Part shown: positions 1-8,283 of the stretch, in pieces
Layout of the letters: every line of letters starts with the position of its first letter
Position numbering within the stretch: the stretch's first letter is position 1
Assembly: GCA_947461225.1 (NCBI GenBank)
Contig: CANHJV010000007.1
Span: 1-49,474, forward strand
Origin: Gemmatimonadota bacterium
Lineage (GTDB): Bacteria; Gemmatimonadota; Gemmatimonadetes; Gemmatimonadales; Gemmatimonadaceae
Length of the DNA: 49,474 nt
Direction: 5' to 3'
Program-made: the position numbers and the translations under genes
Notes under the pieces: generated by a model
Seen by the model: only the letters and a program-made list of their open reading frames with translations
Database searches by the model: none
Told to the model about the DNA's origin: nothing

Positions 1-600
<600 letters not shown>

Positions 601-655
601 CACTGTGCCCGCCATAGATACCGCCGTCGTGAGTGGTGAAGCCGCCATGCCCTGG

Positions 656-682
656 CTCGCGAGAATCTACCGGGAACGCGAG
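656..682 (-). promoter_or_regulatory. Inverted repeat in recA leader, possible SOS operator
   Basis: CTCGCG at 656-661 and its reverse complement CGCGAG at 677-682 are separated by 15 bases. They lie between the putative -10 element (701-706) and the recA start codon, where a LexA-type repressor could act. It does not match the E. coli or Bacillus LexA consensus, so the operator role is only a guess from position and symmetry. Confidence 0.25.
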
Positions 683-700
683 CAGGGCCAAGACCCGAAT

Positions 701-729
701 AAAATACGAAGAACCTTCCATGTGGACAA
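701..729 (-). promoter_or_regulatory. Sigma-70-like promoter for recA
   Basis: Read on the minus strand, TTGTCC (729-724) is followed after exactly 17 bases by TATTTT (706-701), a good match in sequence and spacing to a housekeeping -35/-10 pair. It points at recA about 100 bases downstream. It overlaps no coding sequence, since yraN ends at 750. The fit is by eye; no transcript data are available here. Confidence 0.45.
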
Positions 730-749
730 CTCCCCTGCACTGTCTGATT

Positions 750-1115
750 TCAGGGCAGCTGGAACGCGTTCTCGACATGCTGCACGCGGACATTTTGACC
801 GGAAATGAGAATTCCGACCACATCGAACCGATAACTCAGTGCCGAAGAGCCATGGCGATCCACCCAAACTCGGGCGCTCCTGCCGAGTTCCCGTCGCTTC
901 CGGTAGTGAACGGCCTCGACCGGATGCCCGAACGCCTCACCGCGTCGCGCTTTCACTTCGACGAACGCAATCTCGTTTCCACGTCGCATGACAAGGTCGA
1001 TATCCCGATGCCCGCTCCGGAATCGATGCGCTACGAACACCCACCCATCGCGGCGCATCCAACGCGCCGCGATCCGTTCGCCCAGCAACCCAAGCGCCTG
1101 TCGTTGTTTCGTCAT
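750..1115 (-). CDS. YraN / UPF0102 family nuclease-like protein
   Basis: A small protein of about 121 residues with the UPF0102 signature: LGERIAARWMRRDGWVFVAHRFR near the N-terminus, then GHRDIDLVMRRGNEIAFVEVKAR. The D-x-D followed by F-V-E-V-K is the PD-(D/E)xK nuclease-fold core of this family, which is related to Holliday-junction resolvases. The exact substrate is not settled. Length is normal for the family (about 115-130). The ATG at 1115 is used; a GTG two codons upstream (1121) gives MPMTKQ and is equally possible because neither has a clear ribosome binding site. It lies directly upstream of recA and 57 bases downstream of the phosphodiesterase stop. The family assignment is firm; the biochemical role is inferred from fold only. 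Confidence 0.85.
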   Translation of the reverse strand: MTKQRQALGLLGERIAARWMRRDGWVFVAHRFRSGHRDIDLVMRRGNEIAFVEVKARRGEAFGHPVEAVHYRKRRELGRSARVWVDRHGSSALSYRFDVVGILISGQNVRVQHVENAFQLP

Positions 1116-1172
1116 GGGCACACGGTAACACCGGCGTCCGCGGCAGATGTCACCCGAACTACGCAGGTCGAC

Positions 1173-1958
1173 TCAAACGAACGCTCGGCCGGAACGTGCC
1201 GCGAGGATCAACGCGGGATCGTCACTGATGATGCCCTGAACGCCGGCGGCCCAGAGCCGCATCGCCTTCGCGGGCTCGTTCACCGTCCAGATATGCGTGG
1301 TGATGTTCACGCGGCGCACGGCTCGCGCAATCGCCGCAATCGGCAATGGAATGCCGTTGTGCATCGGTGGAATGCAGAGCGCCTGATACCACGGCGCCTG
1401 TATCGGCCGGCGCAGCAGTGACGGCAACAGCAGTCGCACCACGTCCGCGGTGCTCGCGCCAAGGGCGAACCCCTGCCCGCGCAACGGCTGCGTACTGGCC
1501 GATTCGAAACCGGCAACGATGACCCGCTTCTGGATGCCATGACGCGTAATCGCGGCGTGCAGCGCCGCCGATGCGGCTGGCGTCTTCAGCTCCACAATCA
1601 TGGGCAGCGTACGCGGCAACGCCTCGACGACTTCGTCGAAGGTCGGAATCACGACACCGCGCGCACGCCACGGAAACGTGCGGCCACGATCTGCGGTGAA
1701 ACGAGCGCCGGCGTCGTGCTGGCGGAGCGCCGCGAAAGACTGGGTGGCAACCGCACCGCCCCCGCTGGTGGTGCGCTCAATCGTCAGGTCATGCATCAGC
1801 AGAAGCACACCATCGCTCGAGACCTGCACGTCAAACTCAACGGCATCGACCCCAAGGGCGACCGCTTCCTCGAGGGACTCGAGGGTGTTCTCCGGGGCGT
1901 GCGCGCGATTGCCGCGATGTCCGATCACGGGACGGGCGTTCGGGTCAAGCAGGATCAT
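1173..1958 (-). CDS. Glycerophosphodiester phosphodiesterase (GDPD family)
   Basis: A 261-residue cytoplasmic-type GDPD, predicted to split glycerophosphodiesters such as glycerophosphoglycerol or glycerophosphoethanolamine into glycerol-3-phosphate and the alcohol. Seen directly: the opening catalytic block VIGHRGNRAHAPENT (residues about 11-25) with the HR pair, the metal-binding E-x-D in AVEFDVQVSSDG, the second histidine in LLLMHDLTIERTTSG, the glutamate in MIVELKTP, and the C-terminal WTVNEP and GVQGIISDDP motifs. There is no signal peptide, so it is closer to UgpQ than to periplasmic GlpQ. The start ATG at 1958 follows the U-tract of the upstream gene's terminator and has no evident Shine-Dalgarno sequence. 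It stands alone after that terminator and precedes yraN. Confidence 0.92.
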   Translation of the reverse strand: MILLDPNARPVIGHRGNRAHAPENTLESLEEAVALGVDAVEFDVQVSSDGVLLLMHDLTIERTTSGGGAVATQSFAALRQHDAGARFTADRGRTFPWRARGVVIPTFDEVVEALPRTLPMIVELKTPAASAALHAAITRHGIQKRVIVAGFESASTQPLRGQGFALGASTADVVRLLLPSLLRRPIQAPWYQALCIPPMHNGIPLPIAAIARAVRRVNITTHIWTVNEPAKAMRLWAAGVQGIISDDPALILAARSGRAFV

Positions 1959-1968
1959 GCGTTAAGCT

Positions 1969-2014
1969 AACAAAAAGACACGAGGGGGCGATGCACCATG
2001 TGCACCGCCCCCTC
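1969..2014 (-). terminator. Rho-independent terminator after the TonB-dependent receptor gene
   Basis: GAGGGGGCG (1982-1990) pairs perfectly with CGCCCCCTC (2006-2014). A further internal TGCA/TGCA pairing extends the hairpin inward across one mismatch. On the minus strand the stem is followed at 1969-1981 by a T-rich run containing CTTTTTG. It lies about 80 bases beyond the receptor stop codon (2096). This is a textbook intrinsic terminator. Confidence 0.85.
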
Positions 2015-2095
2015 CCGTCCGTCCCGATTCAGATCGTCCGAGCGGGCCGCGGCAACCGATGACCGGTCACCGTTCGGCCCGTCTTCCGACCGACA

Positions 2096-5029
2096 TTAGA
2101 ACGAGTACTGCAGGCGCGTCATCACCATGCGCCCGATCTCCGGCACGCCAGGGAACGTGCGCACGCGGTTGTCGAACAGGTTCGTCGCATTCACGGTCCA
2201 GGCGAGCTTCTTGTCGCCCATCATGAAGCGCTTGGTCACCTGCGCATCGAACGTGACCGCCTCGGCGACGTTCTCGTAGCAGAAGGTGCCCGCCGGCGCC
2301 GGCGAGCATCGGCCAACACCGCCCGACGCGGTCGGCGTGGCACCAGCTTGACCCGCCGCGATCGGGAAGGCCAATCCCGTAGCGTAGACGCCCGAGTTGA
2401 CCGGATACGCTTCGTTATACCGAGAGCGCAGCTCGAAGCCGAGTCCGTTCTCATCGTTGCGGTAGCGCATACCGATCGACCCACGCGAGTTGGGCGAGTT
2501 CGACATGTACGGCAGGCCATTTCCGCCGTTCAAGTCACGGAACACGTTCTGGCTCTGGTAGCTGTAGGCCAGATCCATCGTCACGCGGTCAGTGGCGGCC
2601 ACCGTGGTGGCGAGATCAAGACCGCGCACCCACAGCTTGCCCTTGGACGTGAGATACGTGGCGTACACCGCGTTCGGCGCGGTATTGCCATTCGCGAAGG
2701 TCACGACACCCACCGGCAGCGACGCCACGCTCGGCGTAAGAGCGTTGGCGACGCCGCTCACGATGGCGCCGATCTGCGCCGAAGTGAGGCCGAGCTGCGC
2801 CAGCTGCGGGCCGAGGTTGGCCGACAGTTGCTGCCCGAGGTAACCGCCCAGCTGCTGCGGATTCCCGAAGAACACGTTCGGCGTCGCGAGGGAGGCGCCG
2901 GTGCCTACGTCACCGCGCTCCTGTCCCCAGAGCGCCACGTCGAAGGTCACCTTGCCACCCACCGTTCCCTTGTAGCCCACCTCAAACGTGTTGTTGAAGG
3001 AGGCGGCGAGGGGATCGATGTCGCGGACCGCATCCGTGCTGAGCGCGGTCGTGGCCGACGTCAAATACGACACGCGCGTCGCGAGATCGGCATTGGTCGG
3101 CGTGCGGGTGCCGAGATACTGCACCGCACCGGTAGCCAGTTGCTGCGCGACCGCCGCGGGCAAGCCCGCCTGCTGCAGTGCCCCGGCGATGCCGGGCGTG
3201 AGGCGGGACGCCAGCGCCTGAATGGCGCCGGGGAACGCCGCCGCCGCGCTGGCGCCGACGAAACTGCCCTGCGATGCGTATGCCGACTTCATGCAATAGG
3301 CGCCGAACGCGCTGCCGGTACCGCAACTGCGGTTGAACTGCCACCCCGTCTTGGGCGGATTGCCACGGGCCTTCACGTCGAAGCCGGACCCACCCGCGTT
3401 CGGCGTTTGGATCAGGTCGAGGAAGAAGGAGAAGTTGGCCGGCGTCGAGAACGCCCGGTTGAACGTGAAGCGAATGTTCTGATTGGCATTGGGCTTCAGG
3501 ATCAGCGCGGCACGCGGCGAGAAGAACTGGCCGGCGATGACGTTGTTGCCGTCGGAGCGGGCCGCGAGCAGGAGTTCGACCTGCTTGACCGGCTTCGTGG
3601 ACGACTGGATGTACGCCCCGTACTCGGTGACGTTGTCCACGAGCTCATTGCCGCCGTTGATCGTGCCGCCGGTACGCGGATTCGTCCAGATGTAGTCGGC
3701 GCCGTACGTGAAGCTCTGCTTCTCACCGAGATCGAAGCCGTGCTGCATCTGAGCCGCCGCCACCCGCGACTGATCGACGATCGGCTGACCGGAGCGCAGC
3801 AGGAACGTGCCATTGGCCGAGGACGACGTGTCGTTGCCGGCGTCGCTGGAGTTGAGGAAGGCCTGAGCGAAGAACTTATTCCAACGGAAGCGCTGCTGGA
3901 GGCTGAGGTACGTCCAGTTCTTGATCTGCGCCGACCCGTTGGCGCCGGTCAGCTCAATGCCGCTCAGCACGTTGGTGTAGCCGAGCGTGCTGATCGCTTC
4001 CATACCTTCACGCGGACGCACGTCGAGGCGCGCCTCACCGGTGTAGCGCTCGAGATTGAAGTCACGCTTGTTCGGCTGACCACGGCGCGAAGCCGGGACG
4101 TACGCGGCGTTCGGGAACACCGTGGGCTCGGACTGGTCGTTGTACTCCCAGTCGCGGCCCCGCATGTATTCGCCGGACAGTTTGTACGCGACCTTCTCAT
4201 TCACCTTGCCGGCATGGCGGAGGCCGGTGCGCAACACCGAGCGCTCGCCGCCATCGACGCTGATCGTCGTGCCCTGCGACTGGAACGGCGACTTCGTGAT
4301 CACGTGGAGCACGCCGTTGGAGCTGTTCGGTCCGTACAGGGTCGACGCCGGTCCGAGGAGCACTTCCATCCGGTCGATGTCCTCGTTGGTGCCCGTGAAC
4401 AGGAACGGCACGTTCACGCGCAACGACGGCACACCGGCAAAGCGATAGTCCTGCAGCATGAGCATGCTGCCGCTGAACGCACCGTTGAAACCGCGCGCCA
4501 CGACGTTGGCCTGCGCGATACCACCCTTGTTGATGTCGACACCAGGCGTCGACCGCAGGTGGTCGGTCACGGTGACGGCGGGCCGCTCCTCGATCTGCTG
4601 GCTGGTGACCGTGAGAATCTGCGCCGGCGCGTCGAGCGCCTTCTCAGGGCGGGCGCGGCTGGCCGTGACGACCGTCTGCTCCAGGACGTTCGTGCGCGGC
4701 GTCATCGCGATGGTGAGCGCCGCACCAGGCTGCACGTTGGACGAGCTCTTGGGCGCAAAGCCGATCGCCGACACGCTCACCGTGTACGAGCCCGCGGGAA
4801 GATTCACGAGACGAAACGCGCCATCAGCGCCACTGACGGCGCCGTACGACGTGCCACCAACCACGGCAGCCTTGATCGTCGCGTTCTCGATCGGGCGGCC
4901 ACTCTCCGCGTTGGTCACCGTGCCGGTGATGGTTCCGGCTTGGGCCGCCAGTCCGGCGGCGACCACAGGCAACGCGCCAAGCGCGAGCAGGGTCGAAGTC
5001 AATACGCGTCGAACACGAAGCAAAAACAT
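2096..5029 (-). CDS. TonB-dependent outer-membrane receptor with carboxypeptidase-regulatory-like N-domain
   Basis: A 977-residue outer-membrane receptor taking up an unknown ligand with TonB/ExbBD energy. The start ATG at 5029 is chosen because GAGG stands 7 bases upstream and the resulting N-terminus (MFLLRVRRVLTSTLLALGAL, ending AGLAAQA) is a clean signal peptide; the frame stays open 25 codons further upstream. After it comes a CarboxypepD_reg-like beta-sandwich (about residues 30-110, GTITGTVTNAESGRPIENA), a plug domain (about 115-235, with VTASR, the block around NVVARGFNG and GPASTLYGPNSSNGVL) and a barrel ending in the terminal phenylalanine of MTRLQYSF. Two Ala/Gln/Leu-rich, helix-like insertions sit in the barrel region near residues 575-630 and 725-770. 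No TonB-box match or substrate clue is obvious. It is monocistronic, with a terminator at 1969-2014 and repeated TTGACGAGG elements upstream. Confidence 0.9.
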   Translation of the reverse strand: MFLLRVRRVLTSTLLALGALPVVAAGLAAQAGTITGTVTNAESGRPIENATIKAAVVGGTSYGAVSGADGAFRLVNLPAGSYTVSVSAIGFAPKSSSNVQPGAALTIAMTPRTNVLEQTVVTASRARPEKALDAPAQILTVTSQQIEERPAVTVTDHLRSTPGVDINKGGIAQANVVARGFNGAFSGSMLMLQDYRFAGVPSLRVNVPFLFTGTNEDIDRMEVLLGPASTLYGPNSSNGVLHVITKSPFQSQGTTISVDGGERSVLRTGLRHAGKVNEKVAYKLSGEYMRGRDWEYNDQSEPTVFPNAAYVPASRRGQPNKRDFNLERYTGEARLDVRPREGMEAISTLGYTNVLSGIELTGANGSAQIKNWTYLSLQQRFRWNKFFAQAFLNSSDAGNDTSSSANGTFLLRSGQPIVDQSRVAAAQMQHGFDLGEKQSFTYGADYIWTNPRTGGTINGGNELVDNVTEYGAYIQSSTKPVKQVELLLAARSDGNNVIAGQFFSPRAALILKPNANQNIRFTFNRAFSTPANFSFFLDLIQTPNAGGSGFDVKARGNPPKTGWQFNRSCGTGSAFGAYCMKSAYASQGSFVGASAAAAFPGAIQALASRLTPGIAGALQQAGLPAAVAQQLATGAVQYLGTRTPTNADLATRVSYLTSATTALSTDAVRDIDPLAASFNNTFEVGYKGTVGGKVTFDVALWGQERGDVGTGASLATPNVFFGNPQQLGGYLGQQLSANLGPQLAQLGLTSAQIGAIVSGVANALTPSVASLPVGVVTFANGNTAPNAVYATYLTSKGKLWVRGLDLATTVAATDRVTMDLAYSYQSQNVFRDLNGGNGLPYMSNSPNSRGSIGMRYRNDENGLGFELRSRYNEAYPVNSGVYATGLAFPIAAGQAGATPTASGGVGRCSPAPAGTFCYENVAEAVTFDAQVTKRFMMGDKKLAWTVNATNLFDNRVRTFPGVPEIGRMVMTRLQYSF

Positions 5030-5105
5030 CAAATACCTCGGGAGGGAGGAAGAACGTCGAGGTCCGGCCGCCCGCGGGAAGGAGAGCGGGAAGTCGAGGG
5101 ACAAA

Positions 5106-5156
5106 CCTCGTCAATGTTCACCGGACCGTTCCACCTCGTCAATACGCAATGACGAG
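5106..5156 (-). promoter_or_regulatory. Repeated TTGACGAGG elements and hairpin upstream of the receptor gene
   Basis: On the minus strand ATTGACGAGG occurs twice, at 5143-5134 and 5115-5106, offset by exactly 28 bases. A third, inverted partial copy makes CTCGTCA (5135-5141) and TGACGAG (5150-5156) a 7-bp hairpin with an 8-base loop. Each direct copy contains a TTGACG that resembles a -35 box. The block lies between ftsK's stop (5180) and the receptor start (5029). It may be an operator or promoter of the receptor, or a weak ftsK terminator; no U-tract is seen. Confidence 0.4.
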
Positions 5157-5179
5157 TCGGTGCGGGAAACTTCACGTCG

Positions 5180-7531
5180 TCAGGAGTCGCAAATGCGATC
5201 GAGGTCCTGCACCCCGACCAGCACATCGCGCGGTCGCGCGGCCCCCTCGGACGGTGCCAACACGCCCGCCGCTTCCAACTGATCGATGATACGGGCGGCG
5301 CGGCCGTACCCGATCTTGAGACGTCGTTGTAACAGCGAGGTCGAGCCCTGTCGATGCTGAATGACCACTTCGGCCGCCTCACGGAAGCGCGCATCCCGGT
5401 CGTCGGAGGTGCGATCCCCATCATCCTCTTCGCCGCCGTCGGCCTTCGCTTCGAGCGCGCGTACCGTCTCTAGAATGTCCGGCTCCGCCGTGATCCCCTC
5501 GCCGGCTTCGTGGCGGGCACGCGCGTCTTCGTACCATTTGAGCAGCCGCTCGGTATCCTCACTAGAAAGATATGCGCCCTGCAAGCGAGCGGCCTCCGAC
5601 TTGCCCGGCGGGATGAACAGCATGTCGCCGTTGCCAAGGAGCGCTTCGGCCCCCGCCCCGTCGATAATCGTGCGACTGTCCACTTGCGACGCCACGCGAA
5701 AGGCGATCCGGCAGGGAAAGTTCGCCTTGATCAGGCCCGTAATCACGTTCACGCTGGGGCGCTGCGTGGCCAGAATCAGGTGAATGCCGATCGCGCGGGC
5801 CTTCTGCGCCAGCATGGCGATCGGCGTTTCGACCTCCCCCTGCACCGTCATCATGAGGTCGGCCATTTCGTCGATCACGACGACGATGTACGGCAACACG
5901 CCGCCCGTATAAGTACGATCCTCGAAGGCCACCTCGAGATTCCGCGGCTTCTGGACCGGGGCCCCCTCACCATCGGCATGCTGCTGCACTCGGCGATTGA
6001 ACTCCTGCAGGTTCCGGCACGCGTTCGCTTCCAGCAACCGGTAGCGATCCTGCATCTCCATCACCGCCCACTTCAGCACCGACGCGGCATCGCGATTGTC
6101 GGTGATCACTTTGTGTCGCAGATGCGGCAGCGTGTTGTACACGCTGAGTTCGACCATCTTGGGATCGACCATCAGGAAGCGCAGGGTCCGCGGCGTGTGC
6201 CGATACGCGAGACTCGTGATGATCGTATTCACGCAAACGGATTTGCCGGAACCGGTGGCGCCGGCAATCAGGAGGTGCGGCATCTTCGCGAGATCCGCGA
6301 TCACAGCGCGCCCCTCGAGATCCTTGCCGAGGGCGATCGGCAACGCCGCGCGCATCTGCCGGAATTCCGCCGATTCCAACACTTCACGGAGCACCACCAT
6401 CTCGGGCGTCGGGTTGGGCACTTCCACACCGACCGCGCCGCGCCCCGGAATCGGTGCCACGATGCGAATGCTGGGCGCGCGCATCGCCAAGGCGAGATCG
6501 TCCGCGAGGGCCGCGATCTGTCGCACCTTGACCCCAGGCGCCGGCTCAATCTCGAACTGCGTGACGGTCGGTCCCGTGGTTCGCCCAACCAACTCGCCAT
6601 CAACTTTAAAGGTGCGAAGCGTCGCCATCAGCTTCTCACCCGCCAAGTCCAGCTCACGCTTGCCGGCGTCGGCGTTCCGCGCGGGCGCGGCGGTGAGCAA
6701 CTCGGTCGGGGGCAGGTCGTCGCTGAACGGCGACGGTTCCGACGACGCGTCGAGCGCCGCCTCAACCGCGGGCGCGACGGGTCGGGCCGCCTCCCTGGCG
6801 TTCTTCCTCGCCTTCACGGCGTCGCGACTCGTCTCGGCGGGCGGAGCGAACGGCGCATCAGGCGCGGCGAGCGCCAAGACGTCACGCGCCAACACGGGGT
6901 CAATGGCGGGAAGGTCTTCCGGTTCTGGCTCGAGCTGCTGGGCCAATGTCGGCCGCTTGCGGCTGCTCACGACGGCACGTTCCACACTCGGTCCACCGGA
7001 CACGCGGTCGGTGTCGTCATGCCGTGCTCCGGAGCCTAGCAACACGCGGAGTGGATTCCAGCGCAGCGTCGCCACGGTGAGCGCACTGGTCGCCAGCAGG
7101 AAGAACACCCACGCGCCGGCGGAGCCGAAGCCTTTACGCAGATAGTGGGCGGCGAAGCTGCCCCACAGTCCCGAGCTATCTGAGGCCGTCGGCTCGCCAC
7201 CGAGCGCAAGCCCGATCGCCACCGGCACCAATGTCACGGTGCCGGTGAAGAGCACCCCCCAGTCGCTGGCATCATTGGCGCGCGCAATCCGTCCAAACAG
7301 CGTGAGCGCGACGACCAGACAACCCATCGCGACAATTGCCGCCCCGGGAATCCCAACCGTGCTCACCAAAGCGCAACGCGCCCATGTACCCGCCGGGCCA
7401 AACACGCCCGTCGCCTCGAGGCACGATGTCCCGGCATCCGGTGCATTGAAGATGAGCGCGCCGGTCAGAAATACCGCGAGTAACGTGAGCGCGATCGCCG
7501 AAAGCTCCCGACGCAGCACAGCGGATTCCAT
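5180..7531 (-). CDS. ftsK: FtsK/SpoIIIE-type DNA translocase
   Basis: A septum-anchored, ATP-driven pump that clears the chromosome terminus and activates XerCD recombination during division. The 783-residue protein shows the full family layout. Several hydrophobic membrane segments occupy the first 170 residues. A charged, Ala/Pro/Glu-rich linker runs to about 290. The alpha/beta motor follows, with Walker A GATGSGKS near residue 422 and Walker B VVVIDEMADLMM near 549. A winged-helix gamma domain ends the protein (about 710-783, with STSLLQRRLKIGYGRAARIIDQLE), which reads KOPS-like polar DNA sequences. The linker is short compared with E. coli FtsK (1329 residues), as in most non-enteric homologues. 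It begins 2 bases after the comB-like stop and is the last gene of the run starting at 15.2 kb. Confidence 0.95.
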   Translation of the reverse strand: MESAVLRRELSAIALTLLAVFLTGALIFNAPDAGTSCLEATGVFGPAGTWARCALVSTVGIPGAAIVAMGCLVVALTLFGRIARANDASDWGVLFTGTVTLVPVAIGLALGGEPTASDSSGLWGSFAAHYLRKGFGSAGAWVFFLLATSALTVATLRWNPLRVLLGSGARHDDTDRVSGGPSVERAVVSSRKRPTLAQQLEPEPEDLPAIDPVLARDVLALAAPDAPFAPPAETSRDAVKARKNAREAARPVAPAVEAALDASSEPSPFSDDLPPTELLTAAPARNADAGKRELDLAGEKLMATLRTFKVDGELVGRTTGPTVTQFEIEPAPGVKVRQIAALADDLALAMRAPSIRIVAPIPGRGAVGVEVPNPTPEMVVLREVLESAEFRQMRAALPIALGKDLEGRAVIADLAKMPHLLIAGATGSGKSVCVNTIITSLAYRHTPRTLRFLMVDPKMVELSVYNTLPHLRHKVITDNRDAASVLKWAVMEMQDRYRLLEANACRNLQEFNRRVQQHADGEGAPVQKPRNLEVAFEDRTYTGGVLPYIVVVIDEMADLMMTVQGEVETPIAMLAQKARAIGIHLILATQRPSVNVITGLIKANFPCRIAFRVASQVDSRTIIDGAGAEALLGNGDMLFIPPGKSEAARLQGAYLSSEDTERLLKWYEDARARHEAGEGITAEPDILETVRALEAKADGGEEDDGDRTSDDRDARFREAAEVVIQHRQGSTSLLQRRLKIGYGRAARIIDQLEAAGVLAPSEGAARPRDVLVGVQDLDRICDS

Positions 7532-7533
7532 CG

Positions 7534-8283
7534 TCAGCGTTCCGGCCGAGTCACAGGCTCGAGCTGTAACTGACGATCGTGGTATCGCACCGCTCGGTCA
7601 TAGCGATCGAGCGTGAGGCACCACTCGACGTCGCGTTCGAAGCCCGCGGCGATCAACGACCCGGCGTGGCCGGCCTCGAGCGCCACCGACGCGATGCCCC
7701 CGATGAACGGTCGTTCGGCCATTTCAGCAACGCGCGCGCCGTCCCCCCGCGTGACGCCCTCGACGCCTGCCGTAATGCCACGCACCAGCCGTCCGGCACA
7801 CACGACATCCTCGAGGGCCACGTGCCGCTCGTGTCCGGCACAGATGATCGTCACGTCCCCACCGCTCTCGATCGCCGACCGCACCGAGGCCACGGTGGCG
7901 GCCACGTTCACGAACGCCGCGAAATAGCAGGACCGTGCGCCATGCGTTGCCGCCAAAGCCATGGTACCGTTCGTCGTGGTGAACAGAATCGTCCGTCCGT
8001 CGACCGACGCCGGTGTGTACTCGGCGGGCGAATTCCCGAGATCGAATCCATCGATCTTCACCATGCGTCGTTCACCCGCCAGCTGCACCTCGCCGCGCGC
8101 ATACGCCTTGGCGCGCGACGCCGTTTCGTCAACCGTTTCGAACGGGATCACCACCCGCGCGCCGGCCTCCAGCGCGGCCGCCACGGTCGTTGCCGCCCGC
8201 AGCACGTCGATCACGACGACGACGCGATCCGCCACATCGGCGGGCGCCACCTGCGCCTCGCCGAGCAGCACATCGATGCGCAC
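7534..8283 (-). CDS. ComB family 2-phosphosulfolactate phosphatase-like protein
   Basis: ComB removes phosphate from 2-phosphosulfolactate in archaeal coenzyme M synthesis; bacterial homologues are widespread but mostly untested. The 249-residue protein has the family blocks VIDVLRAATT (residues 24-33), GNSP (83-86), TTNGT (103-107) and CAGHERHVALEDVVCAG. Length is normal. The start is a GTG at 8283 whose G is shared with the TAG stop of accC (TAGTG), so translation is probably coupled to accC. Two bases separate its stop from the ftsK start. No other coenzyme M gene (comA, comC, comDE) is in the window, so the methanogen reaction should not be assumed. The family call is confident, the substrate is not. 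Confidence 0.85.
   Translation of the reverse strand: MRIDVLLGEAQVAPADVADRVVVVIDVLRAATTVAAALEAGARVVIPFETVDETASRAKAYARGEVQLAGERRMVKIDGFDLGNSPAEYTPASVDGRTILFTTTNGTMALAATHGARSCYFAAFVNVAATVASVRSAIESGGDVTIICAGHERHVALEDVVCAGRLVRGITAGVEGVTRGDGARVAEMAERPFIGGIASVALEAGHAGSLIAAGFERDVEWCLTLDRYDRAVRYHDRQLQLEPVTRPER

Noticed and set aside
2348-5152. Long plus-strand open frame opposite the TonB-dependent receptor
   Set aside because: It is rich in Arg/His/Gly with no domain, and the minus strand codes a complete receptor with signal peptide, plug and C-terminal Phe. It is a mirror of GC-rich codon use.
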